Positions 8,554-17,090 of a stretch of DNA of 37,741 nucleotides are shown here, piece after piece. The DNA lies in assembly GCA_966128725.1 (NCBI GenBank), contig CBHYLN010000040.1:1-37741 (forward strand). The letters are read 5' to 3'. The translations under genes were made by a program, and so were the position numbers. Origin of the DNA: JAFDZV01 sp966128725. GTDB taxonomy: Bacteria > Bacteroidota > Ignavibacteria > OLB7. The stretch's first letter is position 1, and every line of letters begins with the position of its first letter. A model generated the notes under the pieces. The model was not told where the DNA came from and searched no databases. It was given only the letters and a program-made list of their open reading frames with translations.

Positions 8554-9099
8554 ATGATCGAACGTATCGCCCGGCCCATCCTGGCGGCCTTTGGTGTGCT
8601 TGCCTGCGGTATCCTTGCCTCGTGTGCCTCGCTTAAGGAAGATGACGTGCGCCGTTGGGAGATTTCCCACGTCATGCAGCCGGTGGACAGTGCCGGCATG
8701 CATGGGAGGTATCTCAATGCATCGCCGGAGATTTCAGTGCCGGGCTTTTTTCTGTGGGCACAGCTTGGCGGCGGGGATGCGTCGCGGAATTCCGACATCG
8801 TGGAGCTCAACGTCGCGGGCGGCGAGGCCCGTTTCCGCCTGATTCGTGACGGCATCGCGGTGGACAGTCTGGATCGGGACGCAACGATGATGCCGGCATA
8901 TGCGCGGATGACATCCTTCCGGTTTGGCGGGATCCCACCATTGTTCTGGGGAGTATTCAGCGATGAAACCGCGATCGGCGTGAACAGTACCGGCGCGCTT
9001 ACGTTAATGCGAACTGCGGGCGGGGTTGCGTTCCTTGTCCTGCTGCCGATTGCAGGCGGAGGTTCCCCGTATTCGCTGATCTATTTCCCGACCGAGTAA
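8554..9099 (+). CDS. small lipoprotein of unknown function
   Basis: Predicted lipoprotein of 181 residues. The N-terminus has a basic start (MIERIARP), a hydrophobic stretch and a lipobox LASC with Cys24, so it should be lipid-anchored in the envelope after signal peptidase II cleavage. The mature part (about 157 residues) has alternating polar and hydrophobic segments and ends in a hydrophobic FLVLLPIAGGGSPYSLIYFPTE tail that may form beta strands. I do not recognise a family. The ATG at 8554 is chosen because it places the lipobox correctly. It is transcribed against its neighbours, divergent from the bpX6-like gene and convergent with the nucleotidyltransferase (17-base gap), and so interrupts the ternary-system cluster. 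Confidence 0.75.
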   Translation: MIERIARPILAAFGVLACGILASCASLKEDDVRRWEISHVMQPVDSAGMHGRYLNASPEISVPGFFLWAQLGGGDASRNSDIVELNVAGGEARFRLIRDGIAVDSLDRDATMMPAYARMTSFRFGGIPPLFWGVFSDETAIGVNSTGALTLMRTAGGVAFLVLLPIAGGGSPYSLIYFPTE

Positions 9100-9116
9100 C
9101 GTGGCCCGCGATCTGG

Positions 9117-9980
9117 TTACCCGGGCAGTTCCCACGGCGTTTGCCGCCACCCAATGCGCTTCGATGCAGCGTCCGTATCGATGTGGGGCATGTGCTGGCG
9201 TACCAGGGTTATTACCTCATCCGCCAATGCCTCCAGATCGTTCAAGGCCTCGGTGTCGCCGCGCAGAAGCTGCTCCAGCCGGTCGGCAAGGTTGGCGGGT
9301 TTATACGGCATGGCATCGATCACCATCCGCATGTGCTTTAGCTGAAACGTCGTGAAGTACAGCCGGTTCAAGCCGGCCAGTACTCCAAGGATATTCTGCG
9401 CGCTCTCGACAAGCGTTGCGTGCATCCACAACGACGCGTCGCGCCGGGCCAGCCCATCTGCGAGCCCCCACAGGGGAAAGAAGTTCAGGTATCTGCGCAC
9501 CATCGCATCGCCCAGTTCGGCGGGGTAGGCGCGTGCCCGGCCCTTCCATCGCTCGATGTGTTCGGCGCCGAAAATCGGGTGGCTCGCCAGCATCCCTTCC
9601 AGCGCCTTCTGCAGCGGCGTCTCCGCGTTGAGATTCGTCTGCACCTCCTCGAACACGGCGTCGGTGGCAGCAAACGTCGCGTGCACAATCTGTACTTCAA
9701 TTCCATTCACAGGGTAGGCCTCCATCACCGAGCCCTCGTCGCGGTTGTCAACCAGCCATTTGCGGTCGTTGCATCCCAGCGCCGCGCGCACGTCGGCAAG
9801 CCAGTCCTCCTGGGGCAGGGCGTGCTCGTAGTACAGCATCATGTCGATATCGGAGTAGTTGTCGGCGATGCCCTTTGCGGCCGAGCCGGAGATCATTGCC
9901 GCGCGAATATCCGGATGGTGCTTGTGCGCGGTGGCAATTGCTGTTGCAAGTTCGATAAGATAGCGGCTGGCGTCGGTCAT
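9117..9980 (-). CDS. nucleotidyltransferase-fold protein
   Basis: A 287-residue protein with a polymerase-beta-type nucleotidyltransferase fold. The signature is ISGSAAKGIADNYSDIDMML: the GS pair at 32-33 and the two metal-binding Asp of SDID at 44 and 46. A third carboxylate is likely in the GIEVQIV strand. Residues 130-287 are helical, as in aminoglycoside-nucleotidyltransferase or DUF4037-type proteins. Such enzymes transfer a nucleotide to a drug, protein or RNA; the substrate here is unknown. It lies 158 bases downstream of the vWA/propeller gene on the same strand, so it may be co-transcribed with the ternary system. A solitary resistance-like or toxin-like enzyme is also possible. No HEPN-type antitoxin partner is visible. 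Confidence 0.75.
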   Translation of the reverse strand: MTDASRYLIELATAIATAHKHHPDIRAAMISGSAAKGIADNYSDIDMMLYYEHALPQEDWLADVRAALGCNDRKWLVDNRDEGSVMEAYPVNGIEVQIVHATFAATDAVFEEVQTNLNAETPLQKALEGMLASHPIFGAEHIERWKGRARAYPAELGDAMVRRYLNFFPLWGLADGLARRDASLWMHATLVESAQNILGVLAGLNRLYFTTFQLKHMRMVIDAMPYKPANLADRLEQLLRGDTEALNDLEALADEVITLVRQHMPHIDTDAASKRIGWRQTPWELPG

Positions 9981-10138
9981 ATCCCGCGTTCGACTGATGG
10001 AACATACATGGGGTTGTTCCCCGCTACGGCGCGGTCGCCTTCTGGTTGCAGTCGGGCCTGTGTACCGGTGTGGAGCATCCGCCGTGCAGGGCCCAGAGCA
10101 TTTGCAGCTCCGCCGTACGGCAATCGTGTTGTGTTACA

Positions 10139-11944
10139 TCATGGTGAACTGTGACGGGTGCTGGCGTCAAACTCGAACAACATTCGTTGCAGCGTCATCG
10201 AATACACACCGATTGCTCCGCCGGTTGTTGTATAGGCAATCAAGTTGTTTCTGTGATCCACGGCAACGTGAGCGATATTCTCGGCTGCCTGTGGGAGCAC
10301 CACCTCGTCGTGTTCACGAACCAGCGATAACGATCTGCCCCCGCGTTGCACAAGCAACGTGGGCTCGGGGGCGCCATCCGGTGCAACCGCGAAATGCGGC
10401 CAAGCCTTGCCCACACGGATTCGGGCGCAGCCCGTTGGCATCTGCACGTCCCATTCATCCTCGTTAACCCGCATTGCTACCATGCCCTGTATGTCACGCT
10501 TGAACTCCATGCATCGGCCAAGGCACGCTTGGGAATTTGTGCGGGCCAGATGGGAGTATTCGGGCGCGAACTTCTCGGACATGGTAGTGTACCGCCAAGT
10601 GTGTTCGTCCTCGATGCTGAGATAATGGGTGCATGTGCCATCCAACTGCAGCGCGTGTACGGCTTCGTTTACCACTACTGCCGAGCGAGTTGTGGAGTCC
10701 AGCCGCACCAACATCCTGTTGTTCAGCAAAAGGTACCAGGACATCGAATCGTCGTCCGTGCGCGCACGCCAAAGTTTGCTGAGGGTGCCGTTCGATAAAT
10801 GCATTGCTACCTGTGGGGCCAGTACCTCGGCACTGAAGGTGCCTTCCATGTCCACAACTTTCCTGCCATTCAGTGCCCCAACACCAATTGCTTTCCGATA
10901 CGGTATCCACCATGCTCCTACGATTGCGTTTTGTTCGCGCGTGGCGGCTATGAGCGCATGGCGGCTGGGCATCGCATACGAGCGCATCTTGCGATGTGCA
11001 TCGTTTAACCCGTTGCGGATGTAGCTGTACAGGAGGATGTGCGGATACTTGCCGATAGTGGCCACGCCGCGGGTGCCTATGAAAATCGGGTTCGACGTGA
11101 CAACGGTGCTGTTGTTCGGTCGTGGCACTGTTGGCGTGACAGCAGGCAACGTGGGGCTTGCGGCGAACGGGTCGCGAAGCAACCGGGTGCAGACAGCGTC
11201 AGGCGGCAGGTCCAGCACGATACGGCGGGCCGTGCCCATCCGCCCCTGGCGAACCGAGATCTCAAGCTGATGCGCGCCCGGTTCCAACACGTCGGTTACC
11301 TGCAGATGGTTCATGCGCAGTTCGGCCGCAATGGCGGCGCAATGCTCGCCACCAATCAGCCATATCTCCTGCATGGCGGCTGCACGCTCCATAACCTGAC
11401 GGGCGTGCTGAACCTGTTCGATGTTGGTCTCGAGGGCCGAGCGTCCGTCCAGAAGGTTCTCGAGGGTAGCACGGTCCACAAGCGAATACGTTGCATCCGG
11501 CTGCTGCGCCACGCACCAAACCAGACTGCCTTTTGCGTTCTCGGCACGCCGGGCCAACACAATCAATGCAGCCAGATGGGCGATACGGGGTGTGCCAAGC
11601 TGCTCGGGGCCGGCGTCGAAAATCGCGGCCGTGTGGAACTCGCCGCGCGGAGCATCGTGGGCCAGCCGAAGGAAGGAATGTTCGCCTCCGGCTGCGCGGC
11701 GCACAAACTCCAGTGGCGCCTCCTCGGCCATCAACCACTCGGTAAGCAGCAGGCGCTCGTAGGTGCCACGACGGCTAAGGCCGTCGAAGCCGGATGGCTC
11801 ATCGGCCGCCTTGGAGCTGTTGACACGCGGACGTCCAATCGCCAACTCCAGCGCCGACGCCATGCGTGCCAGCTCGGGCTGTAGTTCGGCCTGGAAGACG
11901 TCGAGCAGTGGATGCCAGCGCGCAAGCGTGCCCGGGAGCTTCAT
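10139..11944 (-). CDS. vWA-like domain / beta-propeller (bpX) fusion of a MoxR ternary system
   Basis: Cytoplasmic protein of 601 residues. Residues 50-255 have the alpha/beta pattern of the vWA proteins that partner MoxR in ternary systems: GLSRRGTYERLLLTEWLMAEE (about 55-75), a first strand HTAAIFDAGPEQLG (104-117) at the MIDAS site, a helix, the strand LVWCVAQQ, and the strand IWLIGG (194-199). The MIDAS loop reads D-A-G-P rather than D-x-S-x-S, so metal binding is doubtful. Residues 260-280 are a Pro/Thr-rich linker. From about 282 to 601, repeated strand motifs (KLWRARTDDDSMSWYLLL, HTWRYTT, IAYTTTGGAIGVYSM) indicate a beta-propeller. The start ATG overlaps the stop of the upstream 161-codon gene by 4 bases (ATGA), implying translational coupling. 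Confidence 0.72.
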   Translation of the reverse strand: MKLPGTLARWHPLLDVFQAELQPELARMASALELAIGRPRVNSSKAADEPSGFDGLSRRGTYERLLLTEWLMAEEAPLEFVRRAAGGEHSFLRLAHDAPRGEFHTAAIFDAGPEQLGTPRIAHLAALIVLARRAENAKGSLVWCVAQQPDATYSLVDRATLENLLDGRSALETNIEQVQHARQVMERAAAMQEIWLIGGEHCAAIAAELRMNHLQVTDVLEPGAHQLEISVRQGRMGTARRIVLDLPPDAVCTRLLRDPFAASPTLPAVTPTVPRPNNSTVVTSNPIFIGTRGVATIGKYPHILLYSYIRNGLNDAHRKMRSYAMPSRHALIAATREQNAIVGAWWIPYRKAIGVGALNGRKVVDMEGTFSAEVLAPQVAMHLSNGTLSKLWRARTDDDSMSWYLLLNNRMLVRLDSTTRSAVVVNEAVHALQLDGTCTHYLSIEDEHTWRYTTMSEKFAPEYSHLARTNSQACLGRCMEFKRDIQGMVAMRVNEDEWDVQMPTGCARIRVGKAWPHFAVAPDGAPEPTLLVQRGGRSLSLVREHDEVVLPQAAENIAHVAVDHRNNLIAYTTTGGAIGVYSMTLQRMLFEFDASTRHSSP

Positions 11945-12426
11945 GCGTTACGGTCCCCCACGTTTGGCACGGTGTCTCCGGATTTGCCGGCGGTGTGTGT
12001 GGCAAGCCATGCATGCAATTGCGTGGCCGCGATCGGTCGCGCGCGATCCAGCGGGATCACCATGCCATGGCCCGGAACTATGGCGTGGATGGCGCCGTTG
12101 GGCAAGCGCATCCTGATTGCACGCTCAAGCAGCGCAACCGGCACCGATGGGGCGAGCGTTGTGGGCATAAGCAGCGTTGAGGCTGCCGATTCGGCGCCAA
12201 GATAGACAACACCATCAGCCCATGGCAGATCGGCCTCGGCTGCGATAACCACCAGCACATCCGTTCCCGCCACACCGCTCAGGCCATCGAGCGATTCGCG
12301 TTGCAGCAAGCGCCTGGCAAGCTCGGATGCCGCTTCGGCGAACGCAACCACCGCGCACGGGGCAAGTGGCTCGGTGCGGGCCTGCCATGTTACCTCGATC
12401 CTGGATTCGTGCAGTTCGGTGCTCAT
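11941..12426 (-). CDS. small bpX-type (bpX5-like) protein of a MoxR ternary system
   Basis: A 161-residue soluble protein between the MoxR gene and the vWA/propeller gene. Visible features are an N-terminal strand (RIEVTWQARTEPL), a helical segment (30-50), the motif LPWADGVVYLG (about 67-77), then TLLMPTTLAPSVPVALLERA and a final PLDRARPI...LHAWLA helix. This pattern matches, as I recall it, the bpX5 domain of MoxR-vWA-beta-propeller ternary systems; the exact bpX number is uncertain. It probably acts as an adaptor joining MoxR to the propeller protein. It begins 82 bases after the MoxR stop codon and ends in an ATGA overlap with the next gene, so the three form an operon. Confidence 0.65.
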   Translation of the reverse strand: MSTELHESRIEVTWQARTEPLAPCAVVAFAEAASELARRLLQRESLDGLSGVAGTDVLVVIAAEADLPWADGVVYLGAESAASTLLMPTTLAPSVPVALLERAIRMRLPNGAIHAIVPGHGMVIPLDRARPIAATQLHAWLATHTAGKSGDTVPNVGDRNA

Positions 12427-12508
12427 GCTGCTGGGCGTTGGGTCCGCCGGTGAATGGTTGCCTGCAAATGATGGCGGGCGCTGCTCCGGGGCGCGCGGCT
12501 GTTGGATA

Positions 12509-13675
12509 TTATTGGCCGACTTCGGATTGCGGTTGTAATGTGGTTACGATGGCCGCGCGTACCGCTGCAACCTCGGCCGGCATATTCTCGGCCGTGAAGG
12601 TTGCGTCGATCTCTCGCGCAACGCCCTCAAGGCGCAGCTCCCAGGCGGCACGGTTGTCGTTCTCCGGGGCAGCTCCCAGCAGCGCACGTCCGGTTTGCAC
12701 GATGCGCGCCGCCCGCGCCAGCGGTCCCAGCGATGCCTCCTCGGCCACGGCCGTCAGCACTGTGTTGCGTGAGTTTACCAGCAGTTCGCCAAGCACTTCG
12801 CGTGCCCGCGTCTGTTCCTCCCGGGTTGGTACCGCCAGCACCAGCGTCCATAGATCGCCGGCCTCGGCAGCAATGCGGCCATCCAGCACCGCGGCGGCTG
12901 CCATCAACTTCTGTGCCTTCACGGCGCGGCGATCAGAAAGCATGATGCCTGCACGGCGCAGTGTACGGATTGCCTGCGCAAGCTGCGGGCGGGCGGCGTC
13001 CAGGTTCACGTGCAATGCCGATGCGGCCAGCACCTCCAGGTCCGCAATGCTCGCCGTGGGAATCTCCGCCACTGTGGCTCCGGCGATATTCCAGCCGCCG
13101 GCCAGCAACTCCTCCATCTGCGGATCGGCAATCGGTTCGATAAAGGAGCGTACAAGAAATCGATCGGCGAACGCGGCCAGCGTGTCATCCTCCGGCAGCG
13201 CGTTCGATGCGCCTATACAGATCCGCAGCGGGCATCGCACTACTGTGTGGCCACGGCGGAACACGCGTTCGTTAAGAATCCCGAGCAGCGTGTTCAGAAT
13301 TGCCGTCGAGCCCAGGAAAACCTCATCCAGAAAGGCGATCTCGGCCTCGGGCAACATGCCGCTGGTTTCCGTCTCCACCACGCCTTCACGCAGCTTGCGC
13401 AAATCCACCGGGCCAAATATCTCGCTCGGTTCGGTGAATCGGCCAAGCAGGTACTCGAAGTAGCTGCCGCCAACCGCGCGCGCCACACGCCGCGCCGCCT
13501 CGGACTTCGCCGTCCCCGGCGGGCCAATCATCAGCATGTGTTCGCCGGCCACTGCCGACAGCATGATCGTGTCCACAAGCGCGGCGCGGTCCACAAGGCC
13601 ATTGCTTGCACTGTCCACGGCCCCCCGCAACGCGCGTGACGCCTTTTCGATTTCGTCGGATGTATGCATGAGCAT
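12509..13675 (-). CDS. MoxR/RavA-type AAA+ ATPase of a ternary conflict system
   Basis: AAA+ ATPase of 388 residues. It has Walker A GPPGTAKS (51-58), the MoxR-specific segment LLGRFTEPSEIFGPVDL (76-92), Walker B IAFLDEVF (113-120) followed by a helix with LNTLLGILNER, sensor 1 ASN (156-158) and the DRF motif (171-173) whose Arg is the likely finger. The C-terminal helical region (185-388) is as in RavA-like members. Known MoxR ATPases remodel or load vWA-containing partners using ATP. Here the partners are encoded next door (161-residue and 601-residue proteins, same strand). It is the first gene of the operon, with a 206-base upstream gap that should hold the promoter. Start ATG 13675 or ATG 13669. 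Confidence 0.88.
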   Translation of the reverse strand: MLMHTSDEIEKASRALRGAVDSASNGLVDRAALVDTIMLSAVAGEHMLMIGPPGTAKSEAARRVARAVGGSYFEYLLGRFTEPSEIFGPVDLRKLREGVVETETSGMLPEAEIAFLDEVFLGSTAILNTLLGILNERVFRRGHTVVRCPLRICIGASNALPEDDTLAAFADRFLVRSFIEPIADPQMEELLAGGWNIAGATVAEIPTASIADLEVLAASALHVNLDAARPQLAQAIRTLRRAGIMLSDRRAVKAQKLMAAAAVLDGRIAAEAGDLWTLVLAVPTREEQTRAREVLGELLVNSRNTVLTAVAEEASLGPLARAARIVQTGRALLGAAPENDNRAAWELRLEGVAREIDATFTAENMPAEVAAVRAAIVTTLQPQSEVGQ

Positions 13676-13881
13676 GTTCGATGGTTGCCTGCCGTATGGT
13701 TGACTGCCCGGCCGCTGTGCGTCCGAACAATCAAGGCGCGAAGCTACATGGGCTTGCCAAACTGTGCACGGGTATTTGTTGGGGGCACTTCGGTCGGGGA
13801 TGTGTTGCGTGTGGAGTACTGTGATGAGGTGGTTCTCGGCCTGTCATGGCAAGTGTAGGTGTCGGGGTTCCCATGCAAGCC

Positions 13882-14568
13882 CTACCTCCCTACAAACGCC
13901 GCGCGCATGATCGTGGATATCACCGTAATGCCGATGCCAACCACAACCGGCAGCCAGGCCCCGGCGGTGATGCCCGGTTGAAGCACGGCCCGTGAGGGTT
14001 TGCGAGGATCATAATACACGGTGACGCTGCTGCCCGCCTGGTACTTCTCGGCCACCTTACGCGCGCGCTCGATGCTGTTGGTTGCCATGTCGGCCGCCGA
14101 TACGGTCGATGCCGTGTACTCGCGGTCGTCCACGGTGTACCGATACTGCAGGAGCGCCCTGTACAACGCGCCCTGTGCCACGCCCACGCTTGTGATCGCG
14201 GCCGAGTCGGTCACGATGTCGTTTTGCATGATGGTCCCTTCGGCCGTGTTCCACTGGCGGCTGCGATGCGCCCGGACCAACAGACCGACGCCAAGCAGCG
14301 TGCAGAGCCCGCCGGCGACCATGCCCAGCGTTGGAAGCACTCGCTGCATGAGAATCCAATCGATCGACGCGAACAGCCGGTCGAACCCGATAGCTGCAAC
14401 CCACACTACGGCAACGCCGAACAGCAGCAGTGTGATGCCCGTGATCAGCGTGCCGAACTTGGGGCGCCCTGCATTGGCTGCCACGATCGCCGCGCGGATC
14501 ACCAGCCCGCCAACAACCACGAACAGCAGCCCCACAAACCCGAATCCGATACCGACGGCGGTTTCCAT
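13882..14568 (-). CDS. DUF3592 domain membrane protein
   Basis: A 228-residue membrane protein. Three hydrophobic segments span about residues 4-26, 37-60 and 70-92. A soluble DUF3592 domain follows, recognisable by YRYTVDDREYTAS and VAEKYQAGSSVTVYYDPRKPSRAVLQPG, and a final hydrophobic segment lies near 203-222. DUF3592 proteins occur widely in the envelope and their biochemical role is not known. ATG 14568 is chosen because it lies one base after the stop of the esterase gene and begins a clean membrane segment (METAVGIGFGFVGLLFV). Starting further upstream would give a Cys/His-rich leader overlapping the esterase. The tight spacing implies co-transcription with the esterase. Confidence 0.8.
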   Translation of the reverse strand: METAVGIGFGFVGLLFVVVGGLVIRAAIVAANAGRPKFGTLITGITLLLFGVAVVWVAAIGFDRLFASIDWILMQRVLPTLGMVAGGLCTLLGVGLLVRAHRSRQWNTAEGTIMQNDIVTDSAAITSVGVAQGALYRALLQYRYTVDDREYTASTVSAADMATNSIERARKVAEKYQAGSSVTVYYDPRKPSRAVLQPGITAGAWLPVVVGIGITVISTIMRAAFVGR

Positions 14569-14569
14569 T

Positions 14570-16978
14570 TTAGCGCACGATAAGCAGTGGAGCCTGCGAC
14601 CTGTTGTGATCCGCATACACAACCACGCGGTACGCGCCGGTTGGCAACTCCGCCACGTTCAGCGTCACGGTGGGCTCGCCGGCCGGCAGTGTTGATGTGG
14701 TCATGCTGAGCACTACACGGCCGGTGATATCCACAATCTCCACATCGGCTGCTGCCGGGCGTGGCATGGCCAGATGCAGCGTTGCGGTCTGCCGCGCCGG
14801 GCTTGGGGTCAAGGCCTTGATGGCAACGGCCGCGGGGCCTGGCATTGCGGCAGCCTGTATGCCCGACGCCGAGGCGTACAGCGGTACGTCGTTGAACGTG
14901 AACGCCCCAACGCCGCGTGTGTTGGCAAGCCAGGGCCCTTCGTAGATATAGTTGGTGCCCTCGTAGGCAATTGCCGGCACATACGTGATGCGCCTGGCGT
15001 TCGAGGGGGCCGCCAGGCGCAGGCGAATTGTGTTTCCCACGGCGCGCCCGGATACCACCGCGCCCGAGACCCCATCCAGAAAGAACTGCTCGTTCATCTT
15101 GCGGAGCACGTCGCCGATCACCGAATCCGCCGGCCACACCATCCGCTGATCGGGCTGAAAGCGGAGCACGATTTCGTCGTGTGCCGCCGAGGCGAAGTAC
15201 GCCCGTTCGATGTTCGGCGACTCGATCTCGACGGTGTCGTCCGATCCGTAAAAATCTCGCGCCACCAGCCGGTACAACTGTGTGCTCATCACCGCGTATC
15301 CGCTGGCCAGGTAGTGGCATCCGTCGTGGCCTGGCACGGCCGTTGGCGCGTATGCATGCACCAGCGGAAGCGAGTCCGGCAGGGTGCGGAGCAGCTCGCG
15401 CAACTGTCCGTGTGTGGGATTCTGCGCGCATCCCGGGCGTATCTGCACCACGTACATGCGTTGCAGCGCGGGATAGTCGGTCCGCCAGTCCGCATGCAGT
15501 GCCTTGAAGTTGTCGTAATAGTTCTCGATGCCGTTCGATTCGCCCTGATACCAGAACAGGTATCGCGCGTTGGCCGCCAAACCGGCTGCGCGCATGCGGA
15601 ACAGCGTGCGCCCATAGATGGTGGTTGGATCGGTGGGGTTTGCATCGTTGCGCTGGTTGATCTCGATGCTCGATCCGCCCACGCCGCCGGTAATGGCGCA
15701 TGTGGGGACGCCGTGTTTTTCCAGGATCTGGAGTTGCAGCCCCAGGCCCCATACGCCCACATGCCAGCGGCCCTGAAAGCCGCCGGAGTTCGCGGTGGAA
15801 CGTCCGAACAGCGTGTCGGAATCGTCGTACGTGCCGTAGCCGGTGTTCACGCCGAACGTGCGGCAGAACTGGTTTGTGATGGTCACGCCGGCGTCGCCGG
15901 GTGTGGAGTTTGATTGCCCGGTGATCAGGATCACGTCGCCGCAGATGATGCTGTCGCGGGCGGCGACCAGGCTGTCGGCGCCGTTGCGCACAAGCAGCAC
16001 GCGCACGCCGAACTCCACCGGCCGCGCATAGATGCCGGGTGAGAAGGCGAACGCCGCACCGGTAGCGCCGTAGGCAAGCGGCTGCGATGTCGATTTCCAG
16101 TAGCCGCCGTCGCGGTACACATCCAGGCGCACGGAGTCGAACCCGGGAGCAGTAACGGTGCCGGCAATCTGAACGTGGGCGGTGTCATCGATGCCGCGCG
16201 GGTAGAACGCGTAGGCGCGCGGGAACGCGGTAAACGTTATGCCCCTGCTGGAGTTCGGGCGCTCGATCGCGATACCGTAGCGCGATGCCAGATAGGCCTC
16301 CAGATCGGCCCGCTCCGCTCCGGTAAGGATGCGATCATACACGATGATTTCGCTGATGTCGCCGTTCATCACGTAGCCGCCGGCGAATGCGCCAATCATC
16401 AAGGCGCTGTCGGTATTGGCGGTGGTGGTGTTGCCACGCCCGGCAAACGAACCGTTCACCCACAGCGAACCCCGCATCAGGCCGTGCTCGAACTGGCCGA
16501 ACAGCAGGTTGGGGCCATTGCGTGTTTCGATGTACGCATCGGCCACGTTGCCGGAATGGAACAGCTTCAGCGCGTGTGTGCCGCCCAGCCAGAACGCGTG
16601 CACCGATGCGCCCGACAGGATGTTGTTGGTTGCGCCGTAGTCCGCGATCCGGGCCACCACCACCTTGGTGTAGTCGTGGTTCACGGGGAACCTGTCCGGG
16701 CAACGGAGATGCTGGCCGCCGCCCTGAAACATCACGGCCGGCCGGCCACCCGCGGCGCGATCCAGCAACCGTGGCGCCAACGCCGCGCTGGGTGCCACCG
16801 CGTCGTATCCGTGCCCGCTGATGTCGCCCCAGCGCATTACCGTATCGCCCTGGCGGGTGATCGCCGTATCGGCCCGGAACCGGAACAGCGCGCCGGTCGG
16901 GATCTGGGCGCGCAGATCTGATATGGTTGCCGCGAACAGGGGTGCGATCCAGAGCAGTACGTAGCGTGCTGATTTCAT
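14570..16978 (-). CDS. secreted LamG-like + SGNH/sialate-O-acetylesterase-like esterase with T9SS sorting domain
   Basis: Exported protein of 802 residues. Residues 1-25 are a signal peptide ending at AQ (MKSARYVLLWIAPLFAA...). Residues 26-240 are a LamG/concanavalin-A-like domain (GDISGHGYDA, IIVYDRILTGAERADLEAYLASRYG). Residues 245-345 are a linking beta domain. Residues 346-580 are an SGNH esterase: block I ITGQSNS with nucleophile Ser356, the Gly-rich GGVGGSSI (431-438), WYQGESNG (476-483) and catalytic D552-x-x-H555. The last 80 residues carry GRVVLS and LPTGAYRVVVYADHN, typical of T9SS type A sorting domains. From the families, it probably deacetylates a surface or environmental polysaccharide. 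ATG 16978 is chosen for the signal peptide; an in-frame ATG at 17002 is possible. It overlaps no gene and precedes the DUF3592 gene by one base. Confidence 0.85.
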   Translation of the reverse strand: MKSARYVLLWIAPLFAATISDLRAQIPTGALFRFRADTAITRQGDTVMRWGDISGHGYDAVAPSAALAPRLLDRAAGGRPAVMFQGGGQHLRCPDRFPVNHDYTKVVVARIADYGATNNILSGASVHAFWLGGTHALKLFHSGNVADAYIETRNGPNLLFGQFEHGLMRGSLWVNGSFAGRGNTTTANTDSALMIGAFAGGYVMNGDISEIIVYDRILTGAERADLEAYLASRYGIAIERPNSSRGITFTAFPRAYAFYPRGIDDTAHVQIAGTVTAPGFDSVRLDVYRDGGYWKSTSQPLAYGATGAAFAFSPGIYARPVEFGVRVLLVRNGADSLVAARDSIICGDVILITGQSNSTPGDAGVTITNQFCRTFGVNTGYGTYDDSDTLFGRSTANSGGFQGRWHVGVWGLGLQLQILEKHGVPTCAITGGVGGSSIEINQRNDANPTDPTTIYGRTLFRMRAAGLAANARYLFWYQGESNGIENYYDNFKALHADWRTDYPALQRMYVVQIRPGCAQNPTHGQLRELLRTLPDSLPLVHAYAPTAVPGHDGCHYLASGYAVMSTQLYRLVARDFYGSDDTVEIESPNIERAYFASAAHDEIVLRFQPDQRMVWPADSVIGDVLRKMNEQFFLDGVSGAVVSGRAVGNTIRLRLAAPSNARRITYVPAIAYEGTNYIYEGPWLANTRGVGAFTFNDVPLYASASGIQAAAMPGPAAVAIKALTPSPARQTATLHLAMPRPAAADVEIVDITGRVVLSMTTSTLPAGEPTVTLNVAELPTGAYRVVVYADHNRSQAPLLIVR

Positions 16979-17090
16979 GGCATGGATACGGTTGTTGATC
17001 ACCGGCCGTATCGTGCGGCGGCGATTCGTGTGTCATGTTCCGACGCCTGCCTGCCGGGCATGCGGCTGTGGCCCTGTATCATGTGCTCCA

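Noticed and set aside
9117..9980. MNT/HEPN toxin-antitoxin pair
   Set aside because: The nucleotidyltransferase is full length (287 residues) and no small HEPN-type partner gene is adjacent.
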